The notes under the pieces: model-generated
Databases searched by the model: none
Told to the model about the DNA's origin: nothing
What the model saw: only the letters and a program-made list of their open reading frames with translations
Shown here: one piece after another, positions 30,948 through 43,236 of the stretch
Layout: each line of letters begins with the position of its first letter
How positions within the stretch are numbered: the first letter of the stretch is position 1
Assembly (NCBI GenBank): GCA_002786025.1
Contig: NHNW01000034.1
Location: 310,001-374,000, forward strand
DNA length: 64,000 nucleotides
Source of the DNA: Zasmidium citrigriseum
Lineage: Eukaryota; Ascomycota; Dothideomycetes; Mycosphaerellales; Mycosphaerellaceae
Direction: 5' to 3'
Position numbers and translations under genes: made by a program

Positions 30948-33439
30948 CAGTAAGGACCATAAACCGTGCCATGTGAGTCTCGCTCTCCCCGATCAATCGA
31001 CGGAACCAGTGTCTCCGCGTTCCATCGATCTATAGGACTAATGCAGATTGATGAGACCCAAGACGGCTTCGAGGATACAGCTCGATCGCATGATGATTCT
31101 GGCGCTCCAGTGCTTCGCGCGGTGCCTCAACGGAAGAGTTTCGATGCGGCCATACAGCAGAGTCGGCATCCAAGTGACGCAGTCGAAGTCGCTCTTGTGG
31201 TTAGGTTCGTCGACGCAGCGTACAGCTCATCGTGGATTCATTCACTTCATCGGTATCACCGACACTAGAGCATGTAGACCACCGGAGTCCAAAGGTTGAT
31301 CAAGAAGCCCTTCCTGACCTTATGTCCTTAGCGTTCCTCTGGTTCAATGCATCCGCTCCTTCTACAGGAAAAAAGAGCAATACCCGATCGGTCGGGTTAT
31401 GATCTTGCTTGTGTGCGGCTAAGGTGGCAAACTCGAGTGCTTCTTAGCGGAAGGACAGTCCCATCGCTCTCCTTTCTGCGTCCAGCACATGCAATTGCGG
31501 GACAGCAGTGGAGAAGAGGGGAAGAAAATGAACAACAATGTCCGGGAGCTGCGTCTGTACTTGCTGAACACACGTGTGCCGCTCCATCTAACTGCATCTC
31601 GTCAAGATCGCTGTCAATGTGCGGGAGATGTAGTCGTTCCATCATTACCATGTGGGAAGCATGTGACAGCAACGCTATCCGGAAGGCTAAGGTCTTGGCA
31701 CTGCTGACGCTGATGCGTCGTTTCTCGACCGCAGCGCTAGCATTCGAAGCATTAGACCTACAAAGGCTTCTTAGCTACTTCTTTAGCTTGTCCGGGTGCT
31801 ACACTTGCTTGGCATGCAGCTTTGGCAGGCCCACTAGATCAAAGAGCCAGTTAGACAACAACCTTTGCTTTGGAAACATTCATCCGCGGAGCGTCATGGA
31901 CCAACAAGAGCCAACTCTGCACCATGGAAAGCACTATAGTCTTGGTATCGTTAGTCAGTAGTTTGCATATCGCTGTCTTGGCAGAGAGCAACATCCCGTT
32001 GTTACATCGCTCCATGAACAGCGACATTAACAGTCTTCCATTGAGCCTCTACACTCCAATAATACGGTCTTCTCTCGATTCAACGCATCAATTTCCATCA
32101 CCGCAGGATCAAGAAGATCGCTGGCGTGGTGTTCCCCCGTGGTGCCACAACTGACATTTGATCTCGCTGAAATCCGATACTGTCGCGGGAGACTTCCGCG
32201 AAGGAATGTGAAGTGATGTTTGGCTTCTGCGCTTGTCTTGAGAACTTCATCCATGGCACAACGAGCAGCACGTGGAGTGAGTCGACTAGCGTCCACCCGC
32301 GGAGAAACAGTCCGAGGGCAGCCTGATGGGTCACAGCCATGCAGGGGCCAAACCATATCGATGCGGCCAACAAGTTGAAGTTTTGAGCAGTCGGCGGTGC
32401 CGTCTGTATCGTGATGCAATGCCAATAACGCGTGCTGGATTTTGTAAAACGGTTTGTGCCCGCGACCATTCGATGAATAGCTCTTGAACACTCCCTCTGC
32501 AAGCACCATGCAGTCGACACTCGTGGGATCGCAACCCACAAATGAGAATGCAACAGGAGACTCGCCTCTTTACTCATGCAAATCAGGGGGCATACCGATC
32601 ATCGATACTACCTCACCATACTGCGTTGTTCATGGAGGGTAAGTTCTCTTGTTCCTGTGGCCGATCGAATAGCTCACCAGTCCAAGGGCCGAAAGAATGG
32701 CGACATGTTGCTCGCGAGCAGACAACGATAGCTCGTCTAACGTGCATTTCCGACAAGACTGCTATCCTTGGTGCAACGTGGATTTGCCAGAGAATTTTGA
32801 CAATCCAGTCGATTTGATACTCCGTCGATTTTCCGCTTGTCTTCTTGAGGGCCATGAAGGGGCCTATTATCAACTGTTCTGTTCGGACCCTTCAGACGGA
32901 CGTGCATCAAGCGATGTATCAGGAAATTCGCCCGCTGCTTCTGCTGCCGGCGCGGAATTGGGAAGTGGCAGATCAATTGTGAAAGCCATTATGAGACTGC
33001 TGGGGCTTGGGGCAGCTTTCGAGTGGTGGTTTTGACGTCTTCGGCTTCTTGCCACAAAAATCATGCATAGCAGCCGCTGCATCAAAATACTCTTGATACT
33101 CGAGATTAGCTGGCGGTCTTGTATAGTCGCTTTCCCGACTTGCTTGTCTCCTCCGTCACTGTGAGTGCTAATGGTAGGGTTCGATTGTGGTAGGCAAAAC
33201 CTCGAGCCGTGATACAGCGTTGATTGAGAAATAGAAACGCTTCAGCCTCGGGCGAGCAATTCGTTGGGATATCCGCTAGAACTTATCGGCTCCAAATCGA
33301 TGACGACTGATGCTCGCGGCGTGTTGTCGATGGAGAAAGGAAGCAAGTTTGAAGCTCGGCAACATCTCCAAAACACCCAGGTCGGAGCGCTCGCACGGAC
33401 CATCTCAGCGAAAAAGTCGCACAGCATCGGCATGGGTTG

Positions 33440-33710
33440 ACTTCGACTTCACCACTCCTCTTGCCTTGTGCAACCTTCATCAACTTCGCGTCAATCGCGT
33501 CGACATCGTCCAGCCCGCCAGTGGGAGCGGTCAGAATCGACATGACAGCGATATGCGAGCGCTCGGCCTCGCGGCACGCTAGACATGGTAGCAGATTTCC
33601 TGCAAGGATGCCGGATAGGTTGTTCGTCCGTGTCTGGTGCAGGACCCTCATCCTTTGGCTCTCACCAGTTCTCGCAATCATAGCCATGCCATTGTCGACG
33701 TCTCGAATTT
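33440..33710. repeat. unknown diverged repeat, copy 2
   Basis: The partner of 29150-29427 in the same orientation, with order and spacing of shared blocks preserved. The minus frame here reads ILAGNLL...TAPTGGLDDVDAIDA, while copy 1 reads TLAGNLA...TASTGQPDRVESTLS, so similarity extends to the possible protein level. Confidence 0.6.
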
Positions 33711-33981
33711 TCGCGGGGCCTTTTCAAACAGTCACAATTCCCTCGTCGGTCCCGAGACTGCCTCTGGCCGCAGCCCTCACACGCGCTCGGTACGCATAGC
33801 GTACTGCAACCACGGAGGACTAATGCAAACCATTCGTGCTTGACTGGACGGTGAGCTTCCGAGCACCTTATACGGCCCGCTCTGCGTGGCGAGGCGAGAC
33901 GGCCGACATCTACTCCCACATGTCTTGTCTGCAGTCGTTCACCATCTAGCGTACAAAGCTTCCGGCTCTTAAGTAGACAGA

Positions 33982-35617
33982 ATGGCCTCGTCGCAGCCTT
34001 GCTGGACTTGCTTTGCCCGCTCTTCTGCCATGGCTGGCTTCGAATATCTGACCGCGAACTGGAAGACGGCCGCCAGCATAGCTTTCGGAGCCTGGTTCAT
34101 CTACCTGCTCGGGCTTGCGATATATCGACTCTATCTCAGTCCAATTGCTAAGATCCCAGGCCCCAAACTCGCGGCGCTTACCCTTTGGTACGAGTTCTAC
34201 TACGATGTCGTCAAACAAGGACGGTACACTTGGAGGATCGGGGAGATACACGAGAAGTACGGCCCAATAGTACGAATAAATCCGTACGAGGTACACATCA
34301 ACGATCCGGACTATTACAATGAGATCTATACCGGCCCAAGCAAACGCCGCGAGAAATGGGCCTGGTCAGCTGGCATGTTTGGCAACTCATCTTCCTTCTT
34401 TGGTGCGGTCCCGCATGAACTCCACCGCCGACGACGAGCCCCATTGAACCCATTCTTTTCGAGAGCCTCCGTCCAAAAACTCGAGCCTATGATCAAGGAT
34501 GTCGTTGAGCGCCTCTGCTCGCGATTGGAAGGGTTTCGCGAAACCAAAGAGCCAGTCAATCTGCGTCATGCCTTTGCGGCCGTTACCATGGATATCGTGA
34601 CGGACTATACGTTCGGCACGAGTTACAAATGTCTCGATGAGCCGGATTTCGCTCCAATCTGGCCCGATTCGGTCGACTCCGTCTCGGAGCAGAGTCATCT
34701 CAACAAACAGATGCCTTGGATTCTCGAGTTGATGCGAATGACACCGTTGTGGATTGTGGAGCGCATGAATCCGCATATAATGCGGCTGATAAGATTTCAG
34801 ATGGTTAGTGTTTCATCTCAGATTGCGCGATTTTGATAAAGCAAAACCCTGACGCTTGACTCAGGACATGGCCAAGCAAGTCACGCAGCATATGAGCGGC
34901 AAGGCAATCGACCACAAGGTTTCCGATCATCCGACCATCTTCACGGCCCTACTCCAGCCTGGTGTGCTGCCGCCTGAGGAGCAGACAGTCGGCCATCTCG
35001 TCGACGAAGCCCAGTCCGTAGTAGCAGCAGGCCAAGTCACCACCACGCATTACCTCAACACAACCGCCTACCACATCATCGCCAACCGCCCCATCTTCGA
35101 GCGCCTTCAATCAGAACTCAAATCCGCCATGCCAGACGGCATCCTCCCCACCCTCCAACGACTCGAGCAAATCCCCTACCTAACCGCCATCGTCCTCGAA
35201 GGCTACCGAATCTCCTACGGCCCAACCCACCGCCTTCAACGCGTCTCCCCCGACGAAGCACTGACCTACAAAGACACCATCATCCCCGCCGGAACACCCA
35301 TGAGCATGACCTCGATCTTCATGCACGAGAACGAAGATCTCTTCCCGGAGCCCAAAGCTTTCAAACCAGAGCGCTGGATGGCTCCCGGCGCGAGGGAGAA
35401 ACTCTCGAATTATTTGGTCAATTTCAGTAAAGGGACGAGGGCTTGTCTTGGAAAGGAGCTCGCGAGTGCGGAGATTTATTTCACGCTTGCGGCGGTGTTT
35501 AGTAGGTTCGATTTCGAGTTGTACAAGACGAAGCGGGAGGATATTGATGTTGCGCATGACTTCTTTAATCCGCAGCCCAGGAAGGGGTCGGTTGGGTTGA
35601 GGGCGATTGTTCACTAG
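33982..35617 (+). CDS. cytochrome P450 monooxygenase
   Basis: Exons are 33982-34803 and 34865-35617, giving 524 residues. There is an N-terminal membrane anchor (about 30-50), then a Pro-rich hinge KIPGPKLAAL. The I-helix region is AAGQVTTTHYL, the K-helix ExxR is EGYR (386-389), PERW is KPERW, and the heme loop FSKGTRACLG has the ligand Cys at about 468. The N-terminal pattern HRRRRAPLNPFFSRASVQ resembles TRI4/trichodiene-oxygenase-like P450s of secondary metabolism; the substrate is unknown. Met17 (34030) is an alternative start nearer the anchor. It is convergent with the LaeA-like methyltransferase, about 100 bases apart. Confidence 0.92.
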
Positions 35618-35719
35618 ACTGATTTGTAGGCTTGCTCGGAACGATATAATTCATCAACGACTTCTGGGTCCGCTTGACTCGCTTTCTATCAACATACTCG
35701 CACATCATCATCTGGACTA

Positions 35720-36886
35720 TTACGAAGCTGTCGCTGGTTCCAATGGCTTCTGGCCGTAGACGATACTCCCGCTAGTATAGGAGTGGATCTTCCGATTCTT
35801 GAAACCTGGAACTCAATCAGCAAGCGACTCGCACTCCTCGAAATATACCACAACTCACCGTCTCGAACTTTAGCCAAAAACACCTGCACCTCCTCATACG
35901 ACCACCCCAAAATCCTCGTATACAACGCCATCGTCCACCCTTCAATCCCCTGATACGCCTCCAACAAATGCCACCGTCCAATCTCCCTCAACTTCCGATC
36001 CGCCGCCCAAGGACCCAGAGGCATCTTGAACCGACTCTCATAAGTATTCACAAAACCCGCTTTGTCAATAAGTTCCTTCTGCATTTCCCAGATCCGAAAC
36101 GTCCTCCCCATCTTCTCCCCAGCAGCAATGTAATTCGCAGAAGCATCTCGGAAGATGTGGCCGGGAGGAATACTGTCGTCGTCGGTGCGCCAGTCGACGC
36201 TGTACTCGACTTGCTCGAACCAGCCGCCGGGTTTGAGGTGGCGGAGGATGCGGTCGTAGAGCTCGGGCCAGGAGGCTATCGAGCCGTAGAGGCAGCGGAT
36301 ATGGATGAAGTCGAAGTGGTTTTCGGGGAATGTCCAGGGTTGCGTGCAGTCGTCGATTTGGAAGTTGCAGTTTGGCGGGATCCAGTTAGGTTGGATGGGC
36401 GTTAGGTCTGTGCCTGTTACGTTTGCTGAGGGGTGTTCGTCGGCGAAGTCGATGGCCCAGATTCCTGTTCCTGTACCAAGGTCGAGCACTTCGTGGCAGG
36501 TGTCTTTATCGATTGGTGCTTGGTAAAGCTTGCCGTCGAACATCAAGTTCCAGATATGGTGGGCGATGTCCAGCTGGTCATTCTGGTCATCGTCGTTGGG
36601 AGCCCAGTACTCGCCGTCTTTGTAGCCGGCATATCTCCTTCCGTTCTCGAATCTGTGAGCCGCTATTGAGGACGTTATGGATGTGGTCTCGCTTGCGCTG
36701 TTCGAGATCATCAGCAATATGTCGGACAGCCTTGGTCACACAACATACACGTCGCCTTCGTACGCCGAATCGACATCGCTGGGTGTGCTTCCCTACCGCC
36801 AGGCCGTCAGCAATGAAGCACAACCACCGTCGCTGCTGACATACCGCGGGGGTAATCTCATCGTTCCGCAATGCATCCCCATCCAT
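35720..36886 (-). CDS. LaeA-like SAM methyltransferase
   Basis: Exons are 36886-36845, 36792-36764, 36697-35859 and 35805-35720, giving 331 residues; all joins keep phase. The N-terminus becomes MDGDALRNDEITPA, then GSTPSDVDSA and SETTSITSSI, followed by the family hallmark FENGRRYAGYKDGEYW and LDIAHHIWNLMFDGKL. Motif I VLDLGTGTGIW is at 94-104. The last exon gives KNRKIHSYTSGSIVYGQKP, the normal family end, which is lost without splicing. LaeA-like proteins act as regulators or as small-molecule methyltransferases in secondary metabolism. This one sits beside a P450, but no synthase is visible. Confidence 0.87.
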
Positions 36887-37816
36887 GGTCTCGACCACCA
36901 GCACGCATTAAAAGCAAACTAACAACTCATCCGATTGTCGTGGAAGTCACATTCTCAAAGAGATGTCGGGTCACAGAAGAAGGTTCATGTTCAGGTCTCG
37001 GCGTGGCTGCCAGAAGCCGTCATTCGGAAGGTGTAAGCCAGTAGGATGGCTCGCACGGCAGTCGCAATGCTGCCATGGCACATCGATCCTTCCTTCATGC
37101 ACCTAGAGCACAGCTCGCTCGCACCGCTCCGGAAGCCGGTTGAACGTTGATGGTGGAGTCTTCACTCGAAGCGGCCCTGTCGATCGGGACGGCACGTTTG
37201 AAATACATCTTCGACGATGGATCGTTGCTTCAATCTTCCCTTGTTTCATCTTCTCCTGTTTCTTATTCCTTGGTTGATGTTTTCTCGAGATGCCGACCTC
37301 TTCCATCAACCTTCGGCTACGCCCCGCCCTCATGCAGCGACTCGACCCGCCTTCTGCATGCCGTGCCCGAGCACACCACTACCGACGCCGCAAACCTGCA
37401 TTAGACTTCCTCGGCAACGTGCCGAAGACCTCGACAATGCACTCAAAGGCCCGAAGACCCATAAGTCGACCATGAAGCCTGCAATGATATCCTCACTGTC
37501 ATATTGTAAACGAGCCTCGCTTGCGCATTCATCGGTTGAGGTGAAGTGGAGTACTTCATGCAATGGCGAAAAAGCCTGATGATGGTTAGAATTGACTACA
37601 GGTAAGCATCTTCTGACCTTCCTATCGCTGTATTCCTATTACATACGCTGCTGTCCTTGACAGCCGTGTAGCGAAAGCCTTTTCCTTCCTTCAAGTCCTG
37701 TAGCAATCTATCTCTATAAAACGACCGGACTTTTGCAAACGAAGGCAGTACGCTACCTCGGCGTATACCTTGCCTTTTTCCTATCCTCCGTGTCTTCCGA
37801 ATTCGATGACAAGGAT
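36887..37816. other. intergenic stretch
   Basis: Holds the promoter of the LaeA-like gene and the 3' flank of the MFS gene. Several ORFs of 80-120 codons overlap each other; none has recognisable features. Confidence 0.3.
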
Positions 37817-39758
37817 CTACAACGGATAGACGAACTTGAGGTTCTGGCGATCGGTCTGGTCAAGATCCTCCTCGTCGATCGAGATGAGTCCATCACCGGT
37901 GTCGAGCGCCTCGTCCTCGCTCTCATGCTCTTTCTGCTGGAGGATTGCCGCACGCTTGTTGTTCTCGTGCTTGAGGTAGAATCGAATGATCAAGCAAAGC
38001 GCCGGAGAGATGAACCAGAACGCCGTCATGAAACTCCAGGGGAGCGTGTAGCGTGGCTTGTACTTGGCTTGCCAGAATCTGCGATTCGTCAGTAAAGTTT
38101 CATGTCGTGGGCGATCTGGGCTTTGACTTACTCAGGCGAGATCATATTGGCTACTGCGGCCGCAACCACGCAAGACGACATGACCCACAGCTTCTTCGTG
38201 TAGCCAACAGTTGTTGTGCCAGCCCAGGACAGACCTAGAAGGTAGGACGGCTTGAAGGTAGAGATCTGGGTTCCGACCACCAGCGCAATCTTGTTCGACC
38301 AAGGTGCCGTGATCATGATGAGACCGCCGACGAAGCATGGGATGTAGGAGATAGCGCAGGTGTATCCAACTCCGAGGTCCGTGGCGTACAACATAGCTGC
38401 CGACACACAGATCAAGAACGAGCCCCAGAGAGGCTTCGCGATGTTGAACAATGCGGACTGTGCTGGTGTGAAGCCAAAGCCGACGACGATCAAGGGCAGC
38501 TGCTGGGAGGTATTGTTCGGAAGTTCGTTGAAGAACATATGGGTACTAAAAACCGGTCAGTATCTCAGCAAAATGACGATGTACTGAGGTGACAAGAGGG
38601 GACTCGGGGTGTCTTACATGAACAGCCAACTCTTGGGATCAGTAAAGCACTCCCTGACTTGACGCCACTTGAAGCTCGAGTTTGAAATGCCGGCGTGCGT
38701 CTCTCGAATCAAGTTGATGGTATGGACCTTCTCTTCCACTGACAACCACTTTGCGTCGACTGGTGAGTTTGGCAGGAAGAAGACGAGGAAGCAGCAGACC
38801 AGGAATGTCAGGATCACGCAGATGATGTGCAGCCATTTCCAGGATGACAGTCCGCCGACCAAGGTACCGGCATTGTCGTCCTTGATCAGCTTGTAGGCGA
38901 CCATGGTGAGGAGGACGTTCGCGAAGCTTCCGGAAGCCCACCAGAGGAGTTGGACCTGTAAGACAGATTAGCTTACGCTTCCAGATGACCATTTTCTTCC
39001 CTTGCAGGTGGAATACTTACCCAAGGACTCTTCTTAGGTGGGAAGAAGGCTTGGTGAAGGACTGTAGTCGACGGGACGATCTGTGATTCGGTCTAAGACA
39101 AGCGTTGATTAGCCTTTCTCGAGATCTCTGAGGAGCCCAACTACCCTCTAAGAGAGGCGCGAGCAGCCCAGCCGGTCTTCGAAACACGGAGAACGGCCGC
39201 CAGACCCGAATGGTCTCTGGGTCTGGTTGGAAGGTAGACTCGACTTACCATGCCAAGTAAGAAGCGCAAAGCCATCATCTGCCCGCCAGTCTTCGCCAGC
39301 GGGTGCATACCCAGCAGCAGTGCCCAGAGGAACAGGGAGCCAGTGATGAAGTACTTGTGTCCGATACGCTGAGCCAAAGCAGCGCCTGGCCACAGGGCAA
39401 TCAGATAGCCGACGTAGAAGAGAACGAACAGGTCGTTGTACTCGTTCTTGGTGATGTTGACGTCCTTGAATAGACCCATGGTACTGGCCTGCGAGAGCGT
39501 AGACTTGTCGAGATGGATCAAGAAAGCGATCCACCAGGTCTGGGTCAGGAGAAACCAGAAGTTCTTGCGGTTGAGGCGCTTGACGCCCGCCTCATCGAGC
39601 GGGTAAACGGAGTCCTTATGCTGGCTGTAGAAGACGGCCGAGTCGTCAACATCTTGCTTGGTGACGACGTGGGTGCTGTTGCGACGGCCGACCTGCTCTT
39701 TGGCCTGTGAAGTCTTCTCGAGGACGTTCTCCTCGATAACGTCGTTCTTGGAGGCCAT
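37817..39758 (-). CDS. MFS transporter, Dal5/allantoate-permease type
   Basis: Exons are 39758-39249, 39092-39021, 38955-38618, 38545-38132 and 38078-37817, giving 531 residues. Key segments are FLIHLDKSTLSQASTMGL and NEYNDLFVLFYVGYL in the first spans, TESQIVPSTTVLHQAFF restored by exon 2, WWASGSFANVLL in exon 3, and FFNELPNNTSQQLP and FGFTPAQSALFNI in exon 4. This is the anion:cation symporter family (Dal5/Tna1/Vht1-like), which imports organic anions such as allantoate, nicotinate or vitamins. Twelve spans are expected at the plasma membrane. Intron 1 (156 bases) is long for this genome. The C-tail is acidic. Confidence 0.9.
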
Positions 39759-40913
39759 GATTCCGGCGATAGTATGACAAGAGGCACTAAGGCGACGGAG
39801 AAGCGTACCAAGGTCTTAGGTACGGGCTTGTCGTGCTTGTCTCTTATGAACTTGTTCCCTGTGGGCCAACAGCAACTCGTATGGTCAGTCGAGTGTCGCC
39901 TCTTGGCCAAGGAGAGCCAAGTCACTGTGATGGCTCGGATTCGCCGACCTTTTGCTCGTCTTGCAGCCTCTACAACCACTAGAAGTCAAGATCGTCTCGC
40001 TGAAGCACTCGTGGTCTCTTGGCAGCGTGCCATCAAGGTTGCCATGCCACGCTCGCAGACATCCCAGCGTTCGTGCGGCGTTTTCATGATGGTAATGGGA
40101 TGCTACATGGCTCGGACGTTGCTCCAAACGGGGAGAATGCGTTGCATGTCTGCGGCACAGGTGCCTGCACAAAGGCCTCCTGTTACGAGAGTGCAGTTGG
40201 TGTCTCTACGAGAGCGTGAAATGGCAGTGGCCTGGACGCCTGATCGATCGCCCAGGGAAGGAAGGATTCTATGAGGTGGGAAAATTGAGCAAGTTTGGGC
40301 TTGGCGTGAAATGGCACGCATCATGGTAATGTTGCCATCGTCCGGGAAGTCCACAATGGATAGAGAGGATGAAAGTCCTTGCGCTCAGACCGAATGACAC
40401 TCTCTCTTGAGAAATGCATATTCTCGAGGCCTTCAAGAGCCTGTCGAGCTCTCAATGTTTGGCTCTGGTGATGGGGATCGCTAGGAATATCGTCCGCTTC
40501 GAACGGGACTCTAATAAGAGTGGTTGTTGAGGAGAAGTCGAAGACGCTGGACAGAGGAAGCGACGTTAAGACAGACTACGTACCCCTGAGCCCCAAGGCA
40601 ATTCGTGCGTACGGCCCGATCCTGCCGAGGAGCCGCGAATGGAAATGGACATCGCCCTCTCCTTCATCAACTCTCCATCATTCCCATCGAGATACATCGA
40701 CTTCAGACCTTGGAGCAGATTTCACGATATCATTCGGCTCATTAGGTGTTTTCCTGCTTTTCTGGGTCCATGGCGTCCCGTGACTGCGCGAGACAGACGC
40801 GTGCAACATCATGACTTCACTCTGATGCTCACGAGCTGTTCCCGCAATCATGACGGCATTGCTCAATAACGTAGATGTACCTAGCCACGAGGTAGGAAAC
40901 TGTTCTTGGACAA
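39759..40913. other. divergent intergenic stretch
   Basis: 1.15 kb between the MFS start and the SDR start. ORFs present (for example 39774-40274 plus) show no domain. Interpreted as promoter DNA. Confidence 0.35.
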
Positions 40914-42216
40914 ATGATGCGCTCCTTTCGCCAACTTGCTCAGCCCACAAGACTACGTTTCGTGACGTTAGAGGCAAGACGAGGTATTTCTGCTCAAAGA
41001 AGTCAGCGCCTTTTCTCAACAACAACACCTTCCAAGCAAGTTCGCTCGACTGCGACATCAAAACTTCCAGACTTTCAAAGACACTTTACAACTCCCGCAT
41101 CAAAGCAATCCAACATGGCTTCCGACGACGCCCGAATCCAGAACAACCAAGACTTCAAGCTCAGCGAGCTGTTCAATGTCAAAGACAAGGTTGCCCTCAT
41201 TACTGGTACGTCTGTACACCGTCTGGACAGGTACTCCTCGTTGACAACTTCTAGGTGGCGGCTCCGGCATTGGTTTGATGGCGACTCAAGCCCTTGCAGT
41301 CAATGGAGCCAAGGTGTACATCTGCGGCCGCACTGAGGAGAAGCTCGAGACTGTGGCCAAGACGTATGGTCAAGACGTTTCTGGCCAGATCATTCCCATC
41401 ACTGCCGACATCAGCAAGAAGGCCGACGTGGCGAAGCTGTACAGCGAGATCTCGCAGAAGGAGAAACATCTCGACATCCTGATCAACAACGCGGGTATCT
41501 CCACTTCAACTTTCAACACCGAGGCCGGTTCGTAACTCCCAGCAACTCCGCCGAGTTGTCTGACTGACCTTCTCCTGTAGGCAGCGCTGAGGAGTTGAAG
41601 AAGGCTCTCTTCGACAACGAGCAGGCGACTTTCGAGGACTGGGACGCCGTCTACCGGACCAATGTCTCTCAGATCTATTTTATGACGACTGCATTCCTTC
41701 CCCTGCTTCAGCGTGCTTCAGAGAGCCAACATGGATGGTCAGCGTCTGTCATCAACATCTCTTCGATCTCGGGACAGGTGAAGACCACTCAGCACCACCC
41801 TCAGTACAATGCGAGTAAAGCGGCCGCCATCCACCTCACACGCATGCTGGCAAACGAGATCCAGCTTAATGGACTGAAGATTCGTGTCAATGACATTGCA
41901 CCTGGGTAGGTTGCCCAAAGTTATTCGTCTTCAAAACCGTTGCTAACGTTCGTGTAGTGTGTTTCCTTCCGAAATGACGGCTGGCGAGAGTGGTGCCAAC
42001 CAAAAGTCCCAGTAAGCATCTTCTCGGCGGTATCAAGAATCGTGCTAACTCCTCTTCAGCATTCCCAAGGAGAAGCACGAGGGCAAGACTCCCGCTGCTC
42101 GGCCTGGCAATGACCGCGATATGGCCAGCACAGTACTTTTCGTCGCCTGCAACAACTTCCTCAACGGCCAGACCATTACCGTGGACGGAGGATACACGCT
42201 GATGGCAGGTCGGTGA
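40914..42216 (+). CDS. SDR, 3-oxoacyl-reductase-like, with mitochondrial-type presequence
   Basis: Exons are 40914-41205, 41255-41527, 41581-41905, 41958-42011 and 42060-42216, giving 366 residues. The N-terminal 60 residues are Arg/Ser/Thr-rich without acids (MRSFRQLAQPTRLRFV, RRGIS, LFSTTTPS), a classic matrix-targeting presequence. The SDR core has TGGGSGIG (restored by splicing), LINNAGIS, ISSISG and YNASK. It ends TITVDGGYTLMAGR. The pattern resembles fungal proteins annotated as rhamnolipid-type 3-oxoacyl-ACP reductases. Met68 (41115) is in the strong context AACATGG just before the SDR core, so a cytosolic form could also be made. Confidence 0.88.
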
Positions 42217-42354
42217 GCGAGGCTAAGATGTTCTGTACTGATGGAAACATTCGCCAGAAAACGATCTCCTAATTGATGTTTTGCATGCAGAGCCCAAGCC
42301 AGAGGGCAAACAAATCGAGTACCAGCTATGTCTCTTCAGTCAACACCCCTCCTA

Positions 42355-43236
42355 CTAGCCCATCTCTGCAAACCTCCGCTCCGTTTCCAGCTCACTCGGA
42401 GGTTGCGCGCCCTGTGTCCGATGCTGCGACATCTTTCTCGCCTGTTCCAGTTCATCTCTCAGTGGGACTGGTGCGTATGCCGGGGCTGGGCTGGACGCCT
42501 CAGCATGCTTTCGGTCGTCTCTCATCACAGACCCGTATGACTTGTACTCTTGAACATTCGATGAGCCATTGTTGCGGCTCTTGCGCTCGCGCAGCAGTAA
42601 CCATCCCAGCACCAGACAAGCGAGGAGCAACGGCACTCCAACTCCCACGCCTACACCGATCGGCACCGCTGGAGCAATGCATGAGTCTGCGTCCGATGTC
42701 CCCGTACAAGCTGCCGCCGCCGCCGCCGTCCCCGACTCAGAAGCCGTACACGCTGACCCAGTCGTCACCGCCGCCTCCGTCCTATTGACCACAAACAGCG
42801 CCTGTCCAGGCGTATAATCATAAACCTCGCCCCCATTCCCACTCTTGCACGAGCTCGACTCCGAACTATTCCCACACCAGATCTGAGGGCCCAGGCTCGG
42901 AGTGCAAGGTACCATATCGATCCACTTCTGCACGGCCATGCAGTATTTCGGACAGGCTGTCGTGTTCTGGCTCCAGGTGTCATCTGTGCAGCCGCCGCGG
43001 TATAATACGCCTTTGGAACCTGCGAAGCAGAGACCGTTGTCGAGGCACACCTCTCCCACAGAACAGCATTGCGATACCCCGTCCCGGCCGTTGAGGTTGC
43101 AGGAGCGGAAATCGTGACCGGTCGAGGAGGTGGTGCTGCCGTCTGTCCAGTAGCAGGTTTGGACTGAAGATTGGGCGGTGATGTGCTGGAGTAGTCCAAA
43201 GAGTACAAATGCTGAGAGCATCGTCGTGGTAGACAT
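42355..43236 (-). CDS. secreted Cys-rich ectodomain, single membrane span
   Basis: 293 residues from the ATG at 43236. A signal peptide (about 1-21) is followed by QTCYWTDGS, FRSCNLNG, SQCCSVGEVCLDNGLCF and YRGGCTDDTW, in total about 15 Cys before residue 150. An Ala/Thr linker leads to a membrane span (VPIGVGVGVGVPLLLACLVL) and a basic LLRERKSR stop-transfer. The tail contains Pro/Ala repeats and PPSELETE. The ectodomain pattern (NxxDGxSQCC...CxxxGLCF) is widespread in uncharacterised fungal surface proteins. It is convergent with the SDR, 138 bases apart. Role unknown; likely cell-surface sensing or wall contact. Confidence 0.8.
   Translation of the reverse strand: MSTTTMLSAFVLFGLLQHITAQSSVQTCYWTDGSTTSSTGHDFRSCNLNGRDGVSQCCSVGEVCLDNGLCFAGSKGVLYRGGCTDDTWSQNTTACPKYCMAVQKWIDMVPCTPSLGPQIWCGNSSESSSCKSGNGGEVYDYTPGQALFVVNRTEAAVTTGSACTASESGTAAAAAACTGTSDADSCIAPAVPIGVGVGVGVPLLLACLVLGWLLLRERKSRNNGSSNVQEYKSYGSVMRDDRKHAEASSPAPAYAPVPLRDELEQARKMSQHRTQGAQPPSELETERRFAEMG

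Larger units (their letters stand above)
30700..33981. other. 3.3 kb gene-poor region
   Basis: The largest gap in the window. It contains a 25-base direct repeat (30898-30947), repeat copy 2 (33440-33710) and several unsupported ORFs (31347-31961 plus, 32027-32539 minus). No transposase or reverse transcriptase motif was seen. Composition is not AT-rich, so strong RIP decay is not evident by eye. Confidence 0.4.

Noticed and set aside
31347..32539. Possible genes in the gene-poor block (204-codon plus, 170-codon minus)
   Set aside because: Mutually overlapping, no splice-restored domain, no signal peptide or repeat; not better than chance.
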